Position numbers and translations under genes: made by a program. A DNA stretch of 64,000 nt, taken from contig NZ_BMSX01000003.1 in assembly GCF_014649375.1 (NCBI RefSeq), positions 310,001-374,000 of the forward strand, in the 5' to 3' direction. How positions within the stretch are numbered: the first letter of the stretch is position 1; each line of letters opens with the position of its first letter. This stretch comes from Streptomyces aurantiogriseus. Lineage in GTDB: Bacteria; Actinomycetota; Actinomycetes; Streptomycetales; Streptomycetaceae. The notes beneath the pieces were generated by a model. The model searched no databases and was not told the origin of the DNA. It saw only the letters and a program-made list of their open reading frames with translations. Positions 8,894-17,351 of the stretch are shown piece by piece.

Positions 8894-10157
8894 AGTGAGC
8901 GGCGACCAGCTCCCGCCGCGCCGCCCGCGTCCCGAGCACCGTGATCGTCACGACGCCCAGCACCGCCAGGACACCGACGCCGACCGTGCCGGCCCAGCCG
9001 CCCGCGTGGAAGGCCATCGCGCCGGCCGTGCTGCCCGCGCTGGAGCCGATGTAGTACGCGGACTGGTACAGGGCGGAGGCCTGCGCGCGGCCGGTCGTCG
9101 CCGTCTTGCTGACCGCCGAGGACGCCACCGCGTGACCCGCGAAGAAGCCCGCCGTGATCAGGACCAGGCCCAGCAGGACCAGGGCCAGGGAGTCGGCGAG
9201 GGAGAGCAGGAGACCCGTCGCCGTCGTACCGCCCGCCAGATACAGGGCCCCGCGCCGGCCCAGGCGGCCGACCAGCCGGCCCGCCGTCGACGCCGACACC
9301 GTCCCCACCAGGTAGACCAGGAAGATCGAGCCGACGATGCCCTGGGGGAGGGAGAACGGCTCCTCCGTGAGGCGGTAGCCGATGACCGTGTACACGCCGC
9401 CGAAGACGGTCATGAAGAGCGCGCCGATCGCGTACAGGCGGCACAGCAGCGGGTTGGCGAGGTGGTCGCGGACCGTGCGGGCCAGGACGCGCGGGCGCAG
9501 CGAGCCCGGCGCGAAGTGCTTCGGGGCCGGCAGCAGCAGGCGGAAGGCCACCGCGCACGCCACCGCGACCGCGCCGATCACGCCGAGGGCGACCCGCCAG
9601 CCCCACTCCTGCGCGACCCAGCCGGTGATGACCCGGCCGCTCATCCCGCCGACGCTGTTGCCCGCCACGAACAGGCCGATCGCCGTGACCAGGGCCCGCG
9701 GACGGACCTCCTCCGCGAGATAGGCGGTGGCGGAGGCGGGCAGCCCGGCCAGGGCCGCGCCCTGCACGCCCCGCAGCACGACCAGCCAGCCCAGGGAGGG
9801 GGCGAAGGGGACCAGCACTCCGACGCCCACCGCGACGGCCAGCGAGGCCGTCATCACCGTACGGCGGCCGTAGCGCTCCGACAGGGCGCTCATCGGCAGG
9901 ACGAACAACGCCAGTCCGCCCGTCGCCGCCGCGACCGTCCAGCTCGCCTCGCTCGCCGCGACCCCGAACTCACCGGAGATCAGCGGCAGCAGCGCCTGCG
10001 TGGAGTACAGGAGGGCGAAGGTCGCCACGCCGGCCAGGAAGAGGGCGAAGCTCATCCGGCGGTAGCCGGGGCCGCCCGGGGCCATACGGGAGTCGGAGGA
10101 GGGAACGGACGTGACGGCGCCCACGGTCGTGGACGCCCCGGTACTGGCGGGAGACAT
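8892..10157 (-). CDS. MFS transporter (YnfM-like)
   Basis: 421-residue major-facilitator permease with about 12 hydrophobic helices, one TM pair beginning near residue 35. The loop between TM2 and TM3 carries 'LSERYGRRTVM', the usual MFS motif A. It resembles the E. coli YnfM/arabinose-efflux group, so it probably exports a small molecule by proton antiport; the substrate is unknown. It is divergent from a LysR gene 63 bp away, the typical arrangement for a LysR-controlled efflux pump. The start is ATG 10157, with an alternative at the later 'MAPGGPGYRRM'. Confidence 0.9.
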   Translation of the reverse strand: MSPASTGASTTVGAVTSVPSSDSRMAPGGPGYRRMSFALFLAGVATFALLYSTQALLPLISGEFGVAASEASWTVAAATGGLALFVLPMSALSERYGRRTVMTASLAVAVGVGVLVPFAPSLGWLVVLRGVQGAALAGLPASATAYLAEEVRPRALVTAIGLFVAGNSVGGMSGRVITGWVAQEWGWRVALGVIGAVAVACAVAFRLLLPAPKHFAPGSLRPRVLARTVRDHLANPLLCRLYAIGALFMTVFGGVYTVIGYRLTEEPFSLPQGIVGSIFLVYLVGTVSASTAGRLVGRLGRRGALYLAGGTTATGLLLSLADSLALVLLGLVLITAGFFAGHAVASSAVSKTATTGRAQASALYQSAYYIGSSAGSTAGAMAFHAGGWAGTVGVGVLAVLGVVTITVLGTRAARRELVAAH

Positions 10158-10188
10158 GCCTCGAACCTACGGACGACTCCGCTGTTCC

Positions 10189-10202
10189 GTCCAATGCATG
10201 GA
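10189..10202. promoter_or_regulatory. LysR operator candidate in the MFS/LysR divergent region
   Basis: TCCAATGCATGGAA is a near-palindrome centred on ATGCAT, in the short AT-rich gap between the two divergent starts (10157 and 10221). Its position suits a LysR dimer controlling both genes; this is inference. Confidence 0.4.
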
Positions 10203-10220
10203 ATCGCCATAATCGTTCCC

Positions 10221-11171
10221 ATGGTGCATCAGCAGAGGTCACAGGAGCGCCTGTCACCGTCCAGTGACACAGAAGACATCGTCACACTGCTCGCCCCGCG
10301 GCTCGCGTACTTCGCCGGCGTCGCCCGCACCGAGCACGTCACACGGGCCGCGCAGGAGATTCAGGTCCCGCAGTCCACGCTGTCCCGGGCGATGGTCCGC
10401 CTCGAACAGGACCTCGGCGTCGATCTCTTCGCCCGCCGCGGCCGGACCGTCTCCCTCACCCCCGCCGGGCGCACCTTCCTCACCTCCGTCGAACGCGCCC
10501 TCGCCGAGATCGAAAAGGCCGCCGACGAGGTGCGCGCCGACGCCGACGCGGCCACCGGCAAGGTCGCCTTCGGCTTCCTGCACACCATGGGCGCCGAGAC
10601 CGTCCCCGGCCTGATCCACGCCTTCCGCGCCGACCACCCCCGCGTCCGCTTCAGCCTCGTCCAGAACTACGGCGAGGCGATGATCGAACGGCTGCGGGCG
10701 GGCGAACTCGACCTCTGCCTGACCTCGCCTGTCCCGGACGCCCCCGACCTCGTCGCCCGCCGCCTCGACGAACAGAAACTCCGCCTGGTCGTCCCAGCCG
10801 ACCACCGCCTCGCCTCCCGCAGACGCGTCCGCCTCGCCGAGGCCGCCGACGAAACCTTCGTGACCCTGGAACCCGGCTACGGCCTCCGCCGCATCACCGA
10901 CGACCTGTGCAAGCAGGCAGGCTTCAAGCCGCGCGTCGCCTTCGAGGGAGAGGAGGCGGAGACCCTGAGGGGCCTGGTGGCGGCAGGCCTGGGCGTGGCC
11001 TTGCTCCCCCCGCCCGCCGTACCCCGCCCCGGGGTGGTGGAACTGACGGTCACGGCCCCGAGGGCGGTACGGGAGATCGGCGTGGCATGGCTGGACGGCC
11101 ACCCGGACACGCCGCCGGTGGCCGCCTTCAAGAAGTTCTTGCTGTCGAGAAGGGGGAGCCTGCTCCCCTGA
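10221..11171 (+). CDS. LysR-family transcriptional regulator
   Basis: 316-residue LysR regulator. The N-terminal winged HTH is near residues 29-85 ('HVTRAAQEIQVPQSTLSRAM' then 'DLFARRGRTVSLTPAG'), and the type-2 periplasmic-binding-like effector domain runs from about residue 110 to the end. The start is ATG 10221 (MVHQQRSQ); an earlier ATG at 10194 lies inside the likely operator region. It is divergent from the MFS transporter and probably activates or represses it in response to the exported compound. Confidence 0.9.
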   Translation: MVHQQRSQERLSPSSDTEDIVTLLAPRLAYFAGVARTEHVTRAAQEIQVPQSTLSRAMVRLEQDLGVDLFARRGRTVSLTPAGRTFLTSVERALAEIEKAADEVRADADAATGKVAFGFLHTMGAETVPGLIHAFRADHPRVRFSLVQNYGEAMIERLRAGELDLCLTSPVPDAPDLVARRLDEQKLRLVVPADHRLASRRRVRLAEAADETFVTLEPGYGLRRITDDLCKQAGFKPRVAFEGEEAETLRGLVAAGLGVALLPPPAVPRPGVVELTVTAPRAVREIGVAWLDGHPDTPPVAAFKKFLLSRRGSLLP

Positions 11172-11254
11172 TGCGGGGGGTGAGGCGGGGCCACCACCGA
11201 GCCGGATGCCTCCAGCGACCTGTCCCCGCAGCCGACCTGGCGGGCAGCGGACTT

Positions 11255-11310
11255 CAGGGGCGCGGGGCTGTACCGATATACGGCTCCGCCGCGTGGGCGC
11301 GACCAGTCAC
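11255..11310 (+). repeat. dispersed intergenic repeat, copy 1
   Basis: Begins CAGGGGCGCGGGGCTG and continues through CGATAT and CGGCTCCGCCGC. The complement of 39003-39043 matches it at about 38 of 41 positions. It lies between the LysR gene and the convergent alpha/beta hydrolase gene. Its inner part forms a GC-rich hairpin and may end transcripts. Confidence 0.7.
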
Positions 11311-11351
11311 AGACAACCCGCGCCCCGAAGACTACCGACACCCCACCGGCG

Positions 11352-12113
11352 CTACCGCCTCAACGACCTACCGAACCCCGCAGCCAACGGCATCCTCAAC
11401 CCCAGCGGCGGCGGAGCCTCCAACGCGTCCTGGACAGGCCGCGAGAACCCCCGCCCGAACAGCACCCCCACCACGAAGTCCTCCGCCAGGCAGAGAACTT
11501 CCTCCCGGTACTGATGCAACCCGTGCCCGTCCGAGTGCACCTCGAACCGGCACACCTCCCGGTTCACCTTCTTCGCCCGCGCCGCCAACCGGAACGACAA
11601 CTCGGGATCGGTCCGCTCGTCGTTCGTGCCGTGCACGATCATCACCCGCCGCCCCACCAACTGCTTCACCGGTTCGGGGGGCACCGCCACATCCTCCTCC
11701 GGCAGCCAGGGGGCGATCGCCAGCACCGAGTTGACGGCCTCGTGCCCGCCCGCGCGCAGCGCGGCCCGCCCGCCCATGTCGACCCCGGCCAGGCACACGG
11801 GGACGTCCCCGTAGCGCCGTACGGCCTCGTCGGCGGCCCAGGTGGCGTCGGCGGCGAGATGGGCCTCGCTGCCGTTCCAGCCACGGTAGCGGTAGTGCAC
11901 GACGTGGACGGCCAGCCCCTCCTGCCGTCCCGCGCGCGCGAGTTTGCGCCCGAGGGCGCGGACCAGGCCGTTCGCCCACAGGGCCGAGGGTCTGCGGTCG
12001 GAGACCTCATCGCCGCCCGGGAGCAGCAGCGCCACCCCGCACACCGTCTCCGGCTCCGGGCCGATCGCCTTCCCCAGCCTGGCCGTCCGCACCGGCGTCG
12101 CTTGCTGTCCCAT
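11352..12113 (-). CDS. alpha/beta hydrolase-fold protein with Asp at the nucleophile elbow
   Basis: 253-residue cytoplasmic alpha/beta-hydrolase-like protein. The oxyanion strand 'GVALLLPGGDEVSDRRPSA' is near residues 26-44. The elbow reads 'LAGVDMGGRAAL' (about 108-119) with Asp where Ser is usual. The acid and His positions are present ('VHGTNDERTDPE' and 'SDGHGLHQY'). An Asp nucleophile is known from dehalogenases and epoxide hydrolases, but overall the protein looks like the dienelactone-hydrolase group. Function is not assigned. It is divergent from add, 113 bp away. Confidence 0.72.
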   Translation of the reverse strand: MGQQATPVRTARLGKAIGPEPETVCGVALLLPGGDEVSDRRPSALWANGLVRALGRKLARAGRQEGLAVHVVHYRYRGWNGSEAHLAADATWAADEAVRRYGDVPVCLAGVDMGGRAALRAGGHEAVNSVLAIAPWLPEEDVAVPPEPVKQLVGRRVMIVHGTNDERTDPELSFRLAARAKKVNREVCRFEVHSDGHGLHQYREEVLCLAEDFVVGVLFGRGFSRPVQDALEAPPPLGLRMPLAAGFGRSLRR

Positions 12114-12198
12114 GACAGAACAGTGTCAGAAGAGGCGGTGTACTCCACCCGTCCGTGCGGTCACCGTTACGTATCGACGGAGTTGTACACCCCGTGAT

Positions 12199-12210
12199 CT
12201 ACGCGCGTAG
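12199..12210. promoter_or_regulatory. CTACGCGCGTAG operator upstream of add
   Basis: Perfect 12-bp palindrome, 16 bp before the add ATG and overlapping the likely AGGAG ribosome binding region. Identical 12-mers lie before deoC (23884) and punA (29886), all in nucleoside catabolism, so this is probably a shared repressor site. Confidence 0.75.
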
Positions 12211-12226
12211 GAGTTAGAGTGCGGGA

Positions 12227-13390
12227 ATGACGAGCCAGAGCATCCAGAAGGGCGTCACCCCGAGCTCGGACCAGATCCGCCGGGCGCCCAAGGTTCTGTT
12301 GCACGACCACCTCGACGGCGGGCTGCGCCCCGGCACGATCGTCGACCTCGCCCGGGACGCCGGGTACTCCCGCCTCCCCGAGACCGACCCCGGCAAGCTC
12401 GGCGTCTGGTTCCGGGAGGCCGCCGACTCCGGGTCCCTGGAACGGTACCTGGAGACCTTCTCGCACACCGTGGGTGTGATGCAGACCCGCGACGCGCTCG
12501 TACGGGTCGCCCGCGAGTGCGCCGAGGACCTCGCCGAGGACGGTGTCGTCTACGCCGAGGTCCGGTACGCGCCCGAGCAGCACCTGGAGGGCGGGCTGAG
12601 CCTCGAGGAGGTCGTCGAGGCCGTCAACCAGGGCTTCAGGGAAGGGGAGCGGATCGCCCGGGCGAACGGCCACCGTATCCGCGTCGGCGCCCTGCTCACC
12701 GCCATGCGGCACGCCGCCCGCGCCCTGGAGATCGCCGAACTCGCCAACCGCTACCGGGACCTGGGTGTCGTCGGCTTCGACATCGCGGGCGCGGAGGCCG
12801 GTTACCCGCCCACCCGGCACCTCGACGCCTTCGAGTACCTCAAGCGCGAGAACAACCACTTCACCATCCACGCCGGCGAGGCCTTCGGACTGCCGTCCAT
12901 CTGGCAGGCCCTGCAGTGGTGCGGCGCCGACCGGCTCGGCCATGGCGTGCGCATCATCGACGACATCGAGGTCGCCGAGGACGGCACGGTGAAGCTCGGA
13001 CGGCTCGCCTCCTACGTCCGCGACAAGCGCATCCCGCTCGAGCTGTGCCCCAGCTCCAACCTCCAGACCGGGGCCGCCGACTCCTACGCCGAGCACCCGA
13101 TCGGGCTGCTGCGCCGACTTCACTTCCGCGCCACGATCAACACGGACAATCGTCTTATGTCCGGTACGAGTATGAGCCGGGAATTCGAGCACCTGGTCGA
13201 CGCATTCGGTTACACGCTCGATGATCTCGCATGGTTCTCAGTCAATGCTATGAAGTCAGCATTCATTCCTTTCGATGAACGCCTGGCCATGATCAATGAC
13301 GTGATCAAGCCTGGTTATGCCGAGCTGAAGGCCGAATGGCTGTTCCAGCAGACCGCTTCCACCAGCGGATCTGTGAGTGGAGAGGGCTGA
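12227..13390 (+). CDS. add: adenosine deaminase
   Basis: 387-residue adenosine deaminase, a zinc TIM-barrel enzyme converting adenosine and deoxyadenosine to inosine and deoxyinosine. All zinc and catalytic motifs are seen: 'HDHLDGG' at residues 26-32, 'HAGE' at 215-218, 'DRLGHG' near 235-240 and 'NTDN' near 305-308. The product is the substrate of the purine nucleoside phosphorylase at 29037. A perfect CTACGCGCGTAG palindrome lies 16 bp upstream. The 3' quarter (13155-13330) uses many A/T-ending codons (AAT, TCA, ATT, GAT, TAT), unlike the rest of the gene. Confidence 0.96.
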   Translation: MTSQSIQKGVTPSSDQIRRAPKVLLHDHLDGGLRPGTIVDLARDAGYSRLPETDPGKLGVWFREAADSGSLERYLETFSHTVGVMQTRDALVRVARECAEDLAEDGVVYAEVRYAPEQHLEGGLSLEEVVEAVNQGFREGERIARANGHRIRVGALLTAMRHAARALEIAELANRYRDLGVVGFDIAGAEAGYPPTRHLDAFEYLKRENNHFTIHAGEAFGLPSIWQALQWCGADRLGHGVRIIDDIEVAEDGTVKLGRLASYVRDKRIPLELCPSSNLQTGAADSYAEHPIGLLRRLHFRATINTDNRLMSGTSMSREFEHLVDAFGYTLDDLAWFSVNAMKSAFIPFDERLAMINDVIKPGYAELKAEWLFQQTASTSGSVSGEG

Positions 13391-13525
13391 GTGCGGCCTG
13401 TTTGGTGAACCGGACTGCGGACGGGTCTTCACCGTCTGTCCGCATTTCGATGTTTGCGGAGGGTGCCTGTCCGTGTTTACGGTCGTGCACCGCTCAGATT
13501 CCCGTATTTCGAGGACGCATTCATC

Positions 13526-13876
13526 ATGAAGCAGTCTGCTGCCAAGACCCTCGGTGTCGCCGCTCTCGGTGTCGCCTTCGCCGCCGCCGGTGCGGGTGCC
13601 GCCAACGCCGCCCCGGCCGTCCTGGACGACGCCCCCCAGGTGCTCAGTGGCGTTCAGTCGTTTCCGGCGCAGGGTGACGCCGCGAACGTCCTGCCGGGTG
13701 CCGATCGGGCGCTGGACCAGGCCCAGCCGACGCTCGTCGAGGGCCTCACCTCCGCGCAGCCCGTCGCCGAGAAGGTGCTCTCCCAGGGCCAGGCCAAGGG
13801 CCTGATCGGCGGTCTGCCGGCCGGCCAGGGCCTGCCCACGCACGGTCTGCCGACCAACGGGGTTTCGGTCGGCTGA
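13526..13876 (+). CDS. small secreted protein of unknown function
   Basis: 116 residues. A clear Sec signal peptide ('MKQSAAKTLGVAALGVAF' then a run of Ala ending ANAAPA, cleavage near residue 29) is followed by a mature part of about 88 residues rich in Gly, Ala, Pro and Gln without Cys, ending in 'GLPTHGLPTNGVSVG'. No family is recognised. ATG 13526 is chosen because the signal peptide begins there. It is followed by a 19-bp-stem terminator. Confidence 0.75.
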   Translation: MKQSAAKTLGVAALGVAFAAAGAGAANAAPAVLDDAPQVLSGVQSFPAQGDAANVLPGADRALDQAQPTLVEGLTSAQPVAEKVLSQGQAKGLIGGLPAGQGLPTHGLPTNGVSVG

Positions 13877-13893
13877 GGCGCCGTTTCACACAC

Positions 13894-13937
13894 GCCGTTG
13901 GGGCGCACCCGGGTGACTCCGGGTGCGCCCCAACGGC
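13894..13937. terminator. bidirectional terminator, 19-bp perfect stem
   Basis: The arms begin GCCGTTGGGGCGCACCCGG, pair perfectly around a 6-nt loop (gtgact) and are followed by TTTCTCG. The hairpin stands between two convergent genes (13876 and 13952) and probably serves both. Confidence 0.92.
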
Positions 13938-13951
13938 TTTCTCGTGCGTCC

Positions 13952-14155
13952 TCACCAGGCCGTGCGTGCCTTGTCCTCGGAGGGCAGGAAGATCCACAGC
14001 GCGATGTAGAGCAGGAACTGCGGGCCCGGCAGCAGACAGGACAGCAGAAAGATCACGCGCATCGTCGTCGGGGACGTGTGGAAGCGGCGGGCCAGCGCGG
14101 CGCACACTCCGCCGATCATGCGGCCGTGGGTGGGGCGGGCGAGGCTGCTGGACAT
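13952..14155 (-). CDS. PspC-domain membrane protein
   Basis: 67-residue PspC-like protein. The motif 'RMIGGVCAALARRF' (residues 12-25) is followed by one long hydrophobic segment ('MRVIFLLSCLLPGPQFLLYI', about 32-51, running into ALWIFLP). Such short PspC proteins are found in many actinobacteria and are thought to act in envelope stress, but their role is not established. The start is ATG 14155; the longer open frame upstream is GC-shadow. Confidence 0.85.
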   Translation of the reverse strand: MSSSLARPTHGRMIGGVCAALARRFHTSPTTMRVIFLLSCLLPGPQFLLYIALWIFLPSEDKARTAW

Positions 14156-14250
14156 CTGCGGCTCCTTCGTGAGCGTCGGTCCGAGGCGGCCTCCGGTGGC
14201 TGCCTCGTGTGTCTTCCACGCTAAGGAGACGAAGGGGGCGAAACGTCGCT

Positions 14251-14802
14251 CTACGGGGCGATCCCGACCCTGGGAATCGTCGGGGTCCGACCCTGAGCCG
14301 GCTCGTCCTGGCGGGTTGCACGGCGGTCGCGCCGCTCGGTGCGGTGGCGGAGCCAGGCACGGGTGGCCGGGACCACCGCGGTGTGCGCGAGGGCCACGCC
14401 TGCGGTGTTCAGGAGGAGGGAGTCGACGTCCACCACCCGGCCGGGGACTCCGGTCTGCAGGAGTTCGATGGCCAGGGAGAGCAGGGCGCCTGCCGTGACC
14501 GTGCGGACCAGGGAGGCGAGCGGGGAGACGTGCAGTCTGCCGTGTACCAGCGGGACCAGGACGCCGAGGGGGGCGAGGAGGGCGAGGCCCTCGCCTATGC
14601 GGCGGGCCGCCTCCGGCCAGCCCAGTTGGAGGTCGGCGCGGATGCCGGCGAACGGGTGGAGGTTGGTGGGCATCACCCAGGGGACGTGCAGGGGGCGCAG
14701 TGTGAACCAGGCGACGAACACGAGGTGTGCGACCAGGAGGACACCTCCGGTCGCACGGATGCGGATCGCGGCGCTGCCGCCGATGGAGCCTTGACGCTGC
14801 AC
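14251..14802 (-). CDS. VanZ-family membrane protein
   Basis: 183-residue protein with about four to five hydrophobic helices and the VanZ pattern of 'FTLRP' near residue 33, 'NLHPFAG' near 47 and 'IELLQ...GRVVDVDSLLLNTAGV' near 112-135. VanZ proteins are linked to low-level teicoplanin resistance, but most Streptomyces members have no tested function. A basic, Arg-rich C-terminal tail is likely cytoplasmic. Confidence 0.82.
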   Translation of the reverse strand: MQRQGSIGGSAAIRIRATGGVLLVAHLVFVAWFTLRPLHVPWVMPTNLHPFAGIRADLQLGWPEAARRIGEGLALLAPLGVLVPLVHGRLHVSPLASLVRTVTAGALLSLAIELLQTGVPGRVVDVDSLLLNTAGVALAHTAVVPATRAWLRHRTERRDRRATRQDEPAQGRTPTIPRVGIAP

Positions 14803-15183
14803 GTCCCCCTAGACGCGGGGGCCGGTTGGATCGGTTCCGGGGGGTGGGGGGAGGTGTGTGCCACACCTCCGGTGGGGTTGGGGGCGGTTGCGTGTGCGGG
14901 TGGGTGCTCCCGGGCGCCTGCCGGCGGTGGGTGGGTCGGGGTCGTGGCGGTGCGGCGAGCCCGTCGCGTGTTGGGCGCACTGCTGCCTGCTGCCACAGTC
15001 CGAGTTGGCTGTGACGAGCTAAGCGACGGGCTCTTGCCGCACCGCCACGACCCGCTCCCGCCGGAGGGCGGCTGCGGGTGCGTGGGGGCTTGGTGGTGCG
15101 GGTGTGTTTCCCGGGGTGCGCCGCACCGGCACGACCCGCTCCCGCCGGGGGCGGCTGCGGGTGCGGGTCGTATGGGGTGCCGT
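14803..15183. other. 381-bp intergenic region with repeats
   Basis: I see no gene here. It holds an 11-bp inverted repeat GAGCCCGTCGC (14957-14967 with 15023-15033) and a roughly 45-bp direct repeat (15036-15082 and 15120-15165) whose units share GACCCGCTCCCGCCGG and GGCGGCTGCGGGTGCG. It lies upstream of the VanZ gene and downstream of the afsQ operon lipoprotein. Confidence 0.6.
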
Positions 15184-15795
15184 CTACTCCTCTGTGACCT
15201 CTGTTGAGGGGGGTTCTTTGGTTCCCGGGCGGGAGCGGACCTCGTCCGTGCACTCGTAGCGGCGGGGGAGTTCTGTGGGAGGGCCGCCCAGGACGACCGA
15301 GCCGTCGCCTTCTGCTGCCGCCGAGTCGGAGAAGGTGCAGACGAGTTGGGCCAGGGCGTACGAGGTGAGGTCGCCGGGGGAGGTGCTCAGGCGCAGGGTG
15401 TCGTCGGGGTCCTTGGGGGACGGGCCGCTCACCTTCAGGCCGCCGCGTACGTCCGTGGTGTAGCCGGCCTCCTTCTCGGGTGCGGAGGGGGATTTCGCCA
15501 GTTCGTCGAGCAGGCCCTGGGCCACGAGGACGCGTCGTTCGGAGTCCGCCGCTCCGTCGGGGACCAGGACCGTGCGGTCCACCGCCACCAGGGAGGAACC
15601 GCAGAGGAGGAACACCTGCACCGGGACGCCCCGCGCGGTCTGTGTCGTCACGTCCGGTTCGGTGAGGGAGCAGCGCACCCGCGAGGGGGCGGGGCCGAAG
15701 TCGGTCGGTACTTCCGTCGCCCGGATTCCGCAGCCGGTGAGCAGCGCGGCGAGGAGGGGGAGGGCCAGGAGGCGTGCGGGTTTGCCGGGTGTCAT
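15184..15795 (-). CDS. lipoprotein of the afsQ operon
   Basis: 203-residue predicted lipoprotein. The signal peptide ends in the lipobox 'LLTGC' (Cys near residue 22), giving a membrane-anchored extracytoplasmic protein. No enzymatic motif is recognised; part of it (about 55-115) resembles GerMN/LpqB-like sequence in spacing, but I do not assign it. Its ATG shares one base with the afsQ2 stop (TGATG), so it is translationally coupled to the histidine kinase. It may act as an accessory sensor or as an output of the system; the equivalent gene is adjacent to afsQ2 in S. coelicolor. Confidence 0.82.
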   Translation of the reverse strand: MTPGKPARLLALPLLAALLTGCGIRATEVPTDFGPAPSRVRCSLTEPDVTTQTARGVPVQVFLLCGSSLVAVDRTVLVPDGAADSERRVLVAQGLLDELAKSPSAPEKEAGYTTDVRGGLKVSGPSPKDPDDTLRLSTSPGDLTSYALAQLVCTFSDSAAAEGDGSVVLGGPPTELPRRYECTDEVRSRPGTKEPPSTEVTEE

Positions 15796-17351
15796 CAGGT
15801 CTCCCCCTTGTCCTTCTGCGTGCCCTCTTCCGCCAGTTCCGAGGCGTCCCTCGGCAGGCGGAGGGTGAAGACCGCGCCTCCCTCGGGGGAGTTGGCGGCC
15901 ATGATCTCGCCGCCGTGGATGTGGGCGTTCTCCAGGGCGATGGAGAGGCCCAGGCCGCTGCCCTCGGAGCGGGGGCGGGAGGCGCTCGCCTTGTAGAAGC
16001 GGTCGAAGACGTGCGGGAGGACGTCCTCGGGGATGCCGGGGCCGTGGTCGCGTACGGCGATGACCACCTCGTCGGCCGATTCCCGCACCGACACCCGTAC
16101 CGGCGAGCCGCCGTGCTTGAGCGCGTTGCCGATGAGGTTGGCGAGGATCACGTCCAGACGGCGCGGGTCGAGGCGGGCGTGGATGCCGCGCTCGGCGTCG
16201 AGATCGACGGCGTCCAGCCAGGCGCGTGCGTCGATGCAGGCGGTGATCTGGTCGGCGACGTCGACGTCGTCCAGGACCAGGCGGGCGGTGCCGGCGTCGA
16301 AGCGGGTGACCTCCATCAGGTTCTCGACGAGGTCGTTCAGGCGCCGGGTCTCGGAGACCACCAGGCGTACGGCCGGCTCGATCATCGGGTCGATGCCGCC
16401 CGACTCGGCGTCCAGTTCCTCCTCCAGCACCTCGGTGACCGCGGTGATGGCGGTGAGGGGCGTGCGCAGTTCGTGGCTCATGTCCGCCACGAAGCGGCGG
16501 GAGGCCTCGTCGCGGGCCGCCATGTCCGCGACGCGTTTCTCGAGGGCCTCGGCTGTGCGGTTGAACGTGCGGGAGAGGTCCGCGAGCTCGTCCGTGCCCG
16601 ACACGCGCAGGCGGGTGTCGAGTTTGCCCTCGCCCAGTCGGCCGGCGGCCACTCCGAGGCGGTGCACCGGCTTCAGTACGGTCGTGGCCGCGGCCTGGGC
16701 GAGCAGTGCGGCCCCTATCAGGGCGAGACCCGTGGCGATGCCCAGCGACCAGGCCAGGGAGTTGAGGTCCTTGGCCTCCGGTTCCAGCGACTTGCGCATG
16801 TAGCCCGTCGGGCCGCCGCCGATCACCTTCGTCCCGGCCACCAGGTACGGCGTCCCGTGGTCGACGACCCGCTGCCAGTACAGGTGGTACGGCGACTTGT
16901 TGCCGCTGGTGACGTCCTGTTCCTTGTTCACCGCCGTGCGCAGCGACTTGGGCACGTCCTCCAGGGCAAAGCCGTTCAGGCCGCCGGAGTTGCCGTACAC
17001 CGTCTTGCCGGTCGCGTCCTCGGCGACCAGCAGGACGCTGAAGCGCTGGCTGCTGTTGGCCATCTGGCCGGCCGTGTGCTGCAGCTCGTCCTGCGACGGG
17101 TGCTCGGGCAGCGAGCCGGCCCGGTTCTGCATCTCCTGCTCGAAGTCCCGCAGCACCGCCCCCTGCGTACGCGTCAGCACGGCCTCGCGGTTGAGCCAGT
17201 ACGCGATGCCGGACGCGGACACGGCGGCGGTCAGCGCCACCAGTCCGAAGACCACGACGAGCCGCAGTCGCAGGCTGGTGAAACGCAGCCGTGAAAGATG
17301 TCCCTTGCGCGCCGCGGACCAGCCGCGGAACCCCCCTTGCCCTTGTGTCAC
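15795..17351 (-). CDS. afsQ2: sensor histidine kinase AfsQ2
   Basis: 518-residue membrane sensor kinase. TM1 is about residues 30-50, an extracytoplasmic sensor about 51-198, TM2 about 199-222, and HAMP about 222-275. The HisKA box 'FVADMSHELRTPL' has phospho-acceptor His293, and the ATPase domain has N ('NLIGNALKHGG'), G1 ('DHGPGIP') and G2 ('GSGLGLSI') boxes. The GTG start overlaps the afsQ1 stop by 4 bp (GTGA). In S. coelicolor AfsQ1/Q2 links glutamate and nitrogen-rich conditions to antibiotic production and development. The gene order lipoprotein-afsQ2-afsQ1 / sigQ supports the name. Confidence 0.95.
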   Translation of the reverse strand: MTQGQGGFRGWSAARKGHLSRLRFTSLRLRLVVVFGLVALTAAVSASGIAYWLNREAVLTRTQGAVLRDFEQEMQNRAGSLPEHPSQDELQHTAGQMANSSQRFSVLLVAEDATGKTVYGNSGGLNGFALEDVPKSLRTAVNKEQDVTSGNKSPYHLYWQRVVDHGTPYLVAGTKVIGGGPTGYMRKSLEPEAKDLNSLAWSLGIATGLALIGAALLAQAAATTVLKPVHRLGVAAGRLGEGKLDTRLRVSGTDELADLSRTFNRTAEALEKRVADMAARDEASRRFVADMSHELRTPLTAITAVTEVLEEELDAESGGIDPMIEPAVRLVVSETRRLNDLVENLMEVTRFDAGTARLVLDDVDVADQITACIDARAWLDAVDLDAERGIHARLDPRRLDVILANLIGNALKHGGSPVRVSVRESADEVVIAVRDHGPGIPEDVLPHVFDRFYKASASRPRSEGSGLGLSIALENAHIHGGEIMAANSPEGGAVFTLRLPRDASELAEEGTQKDKGET

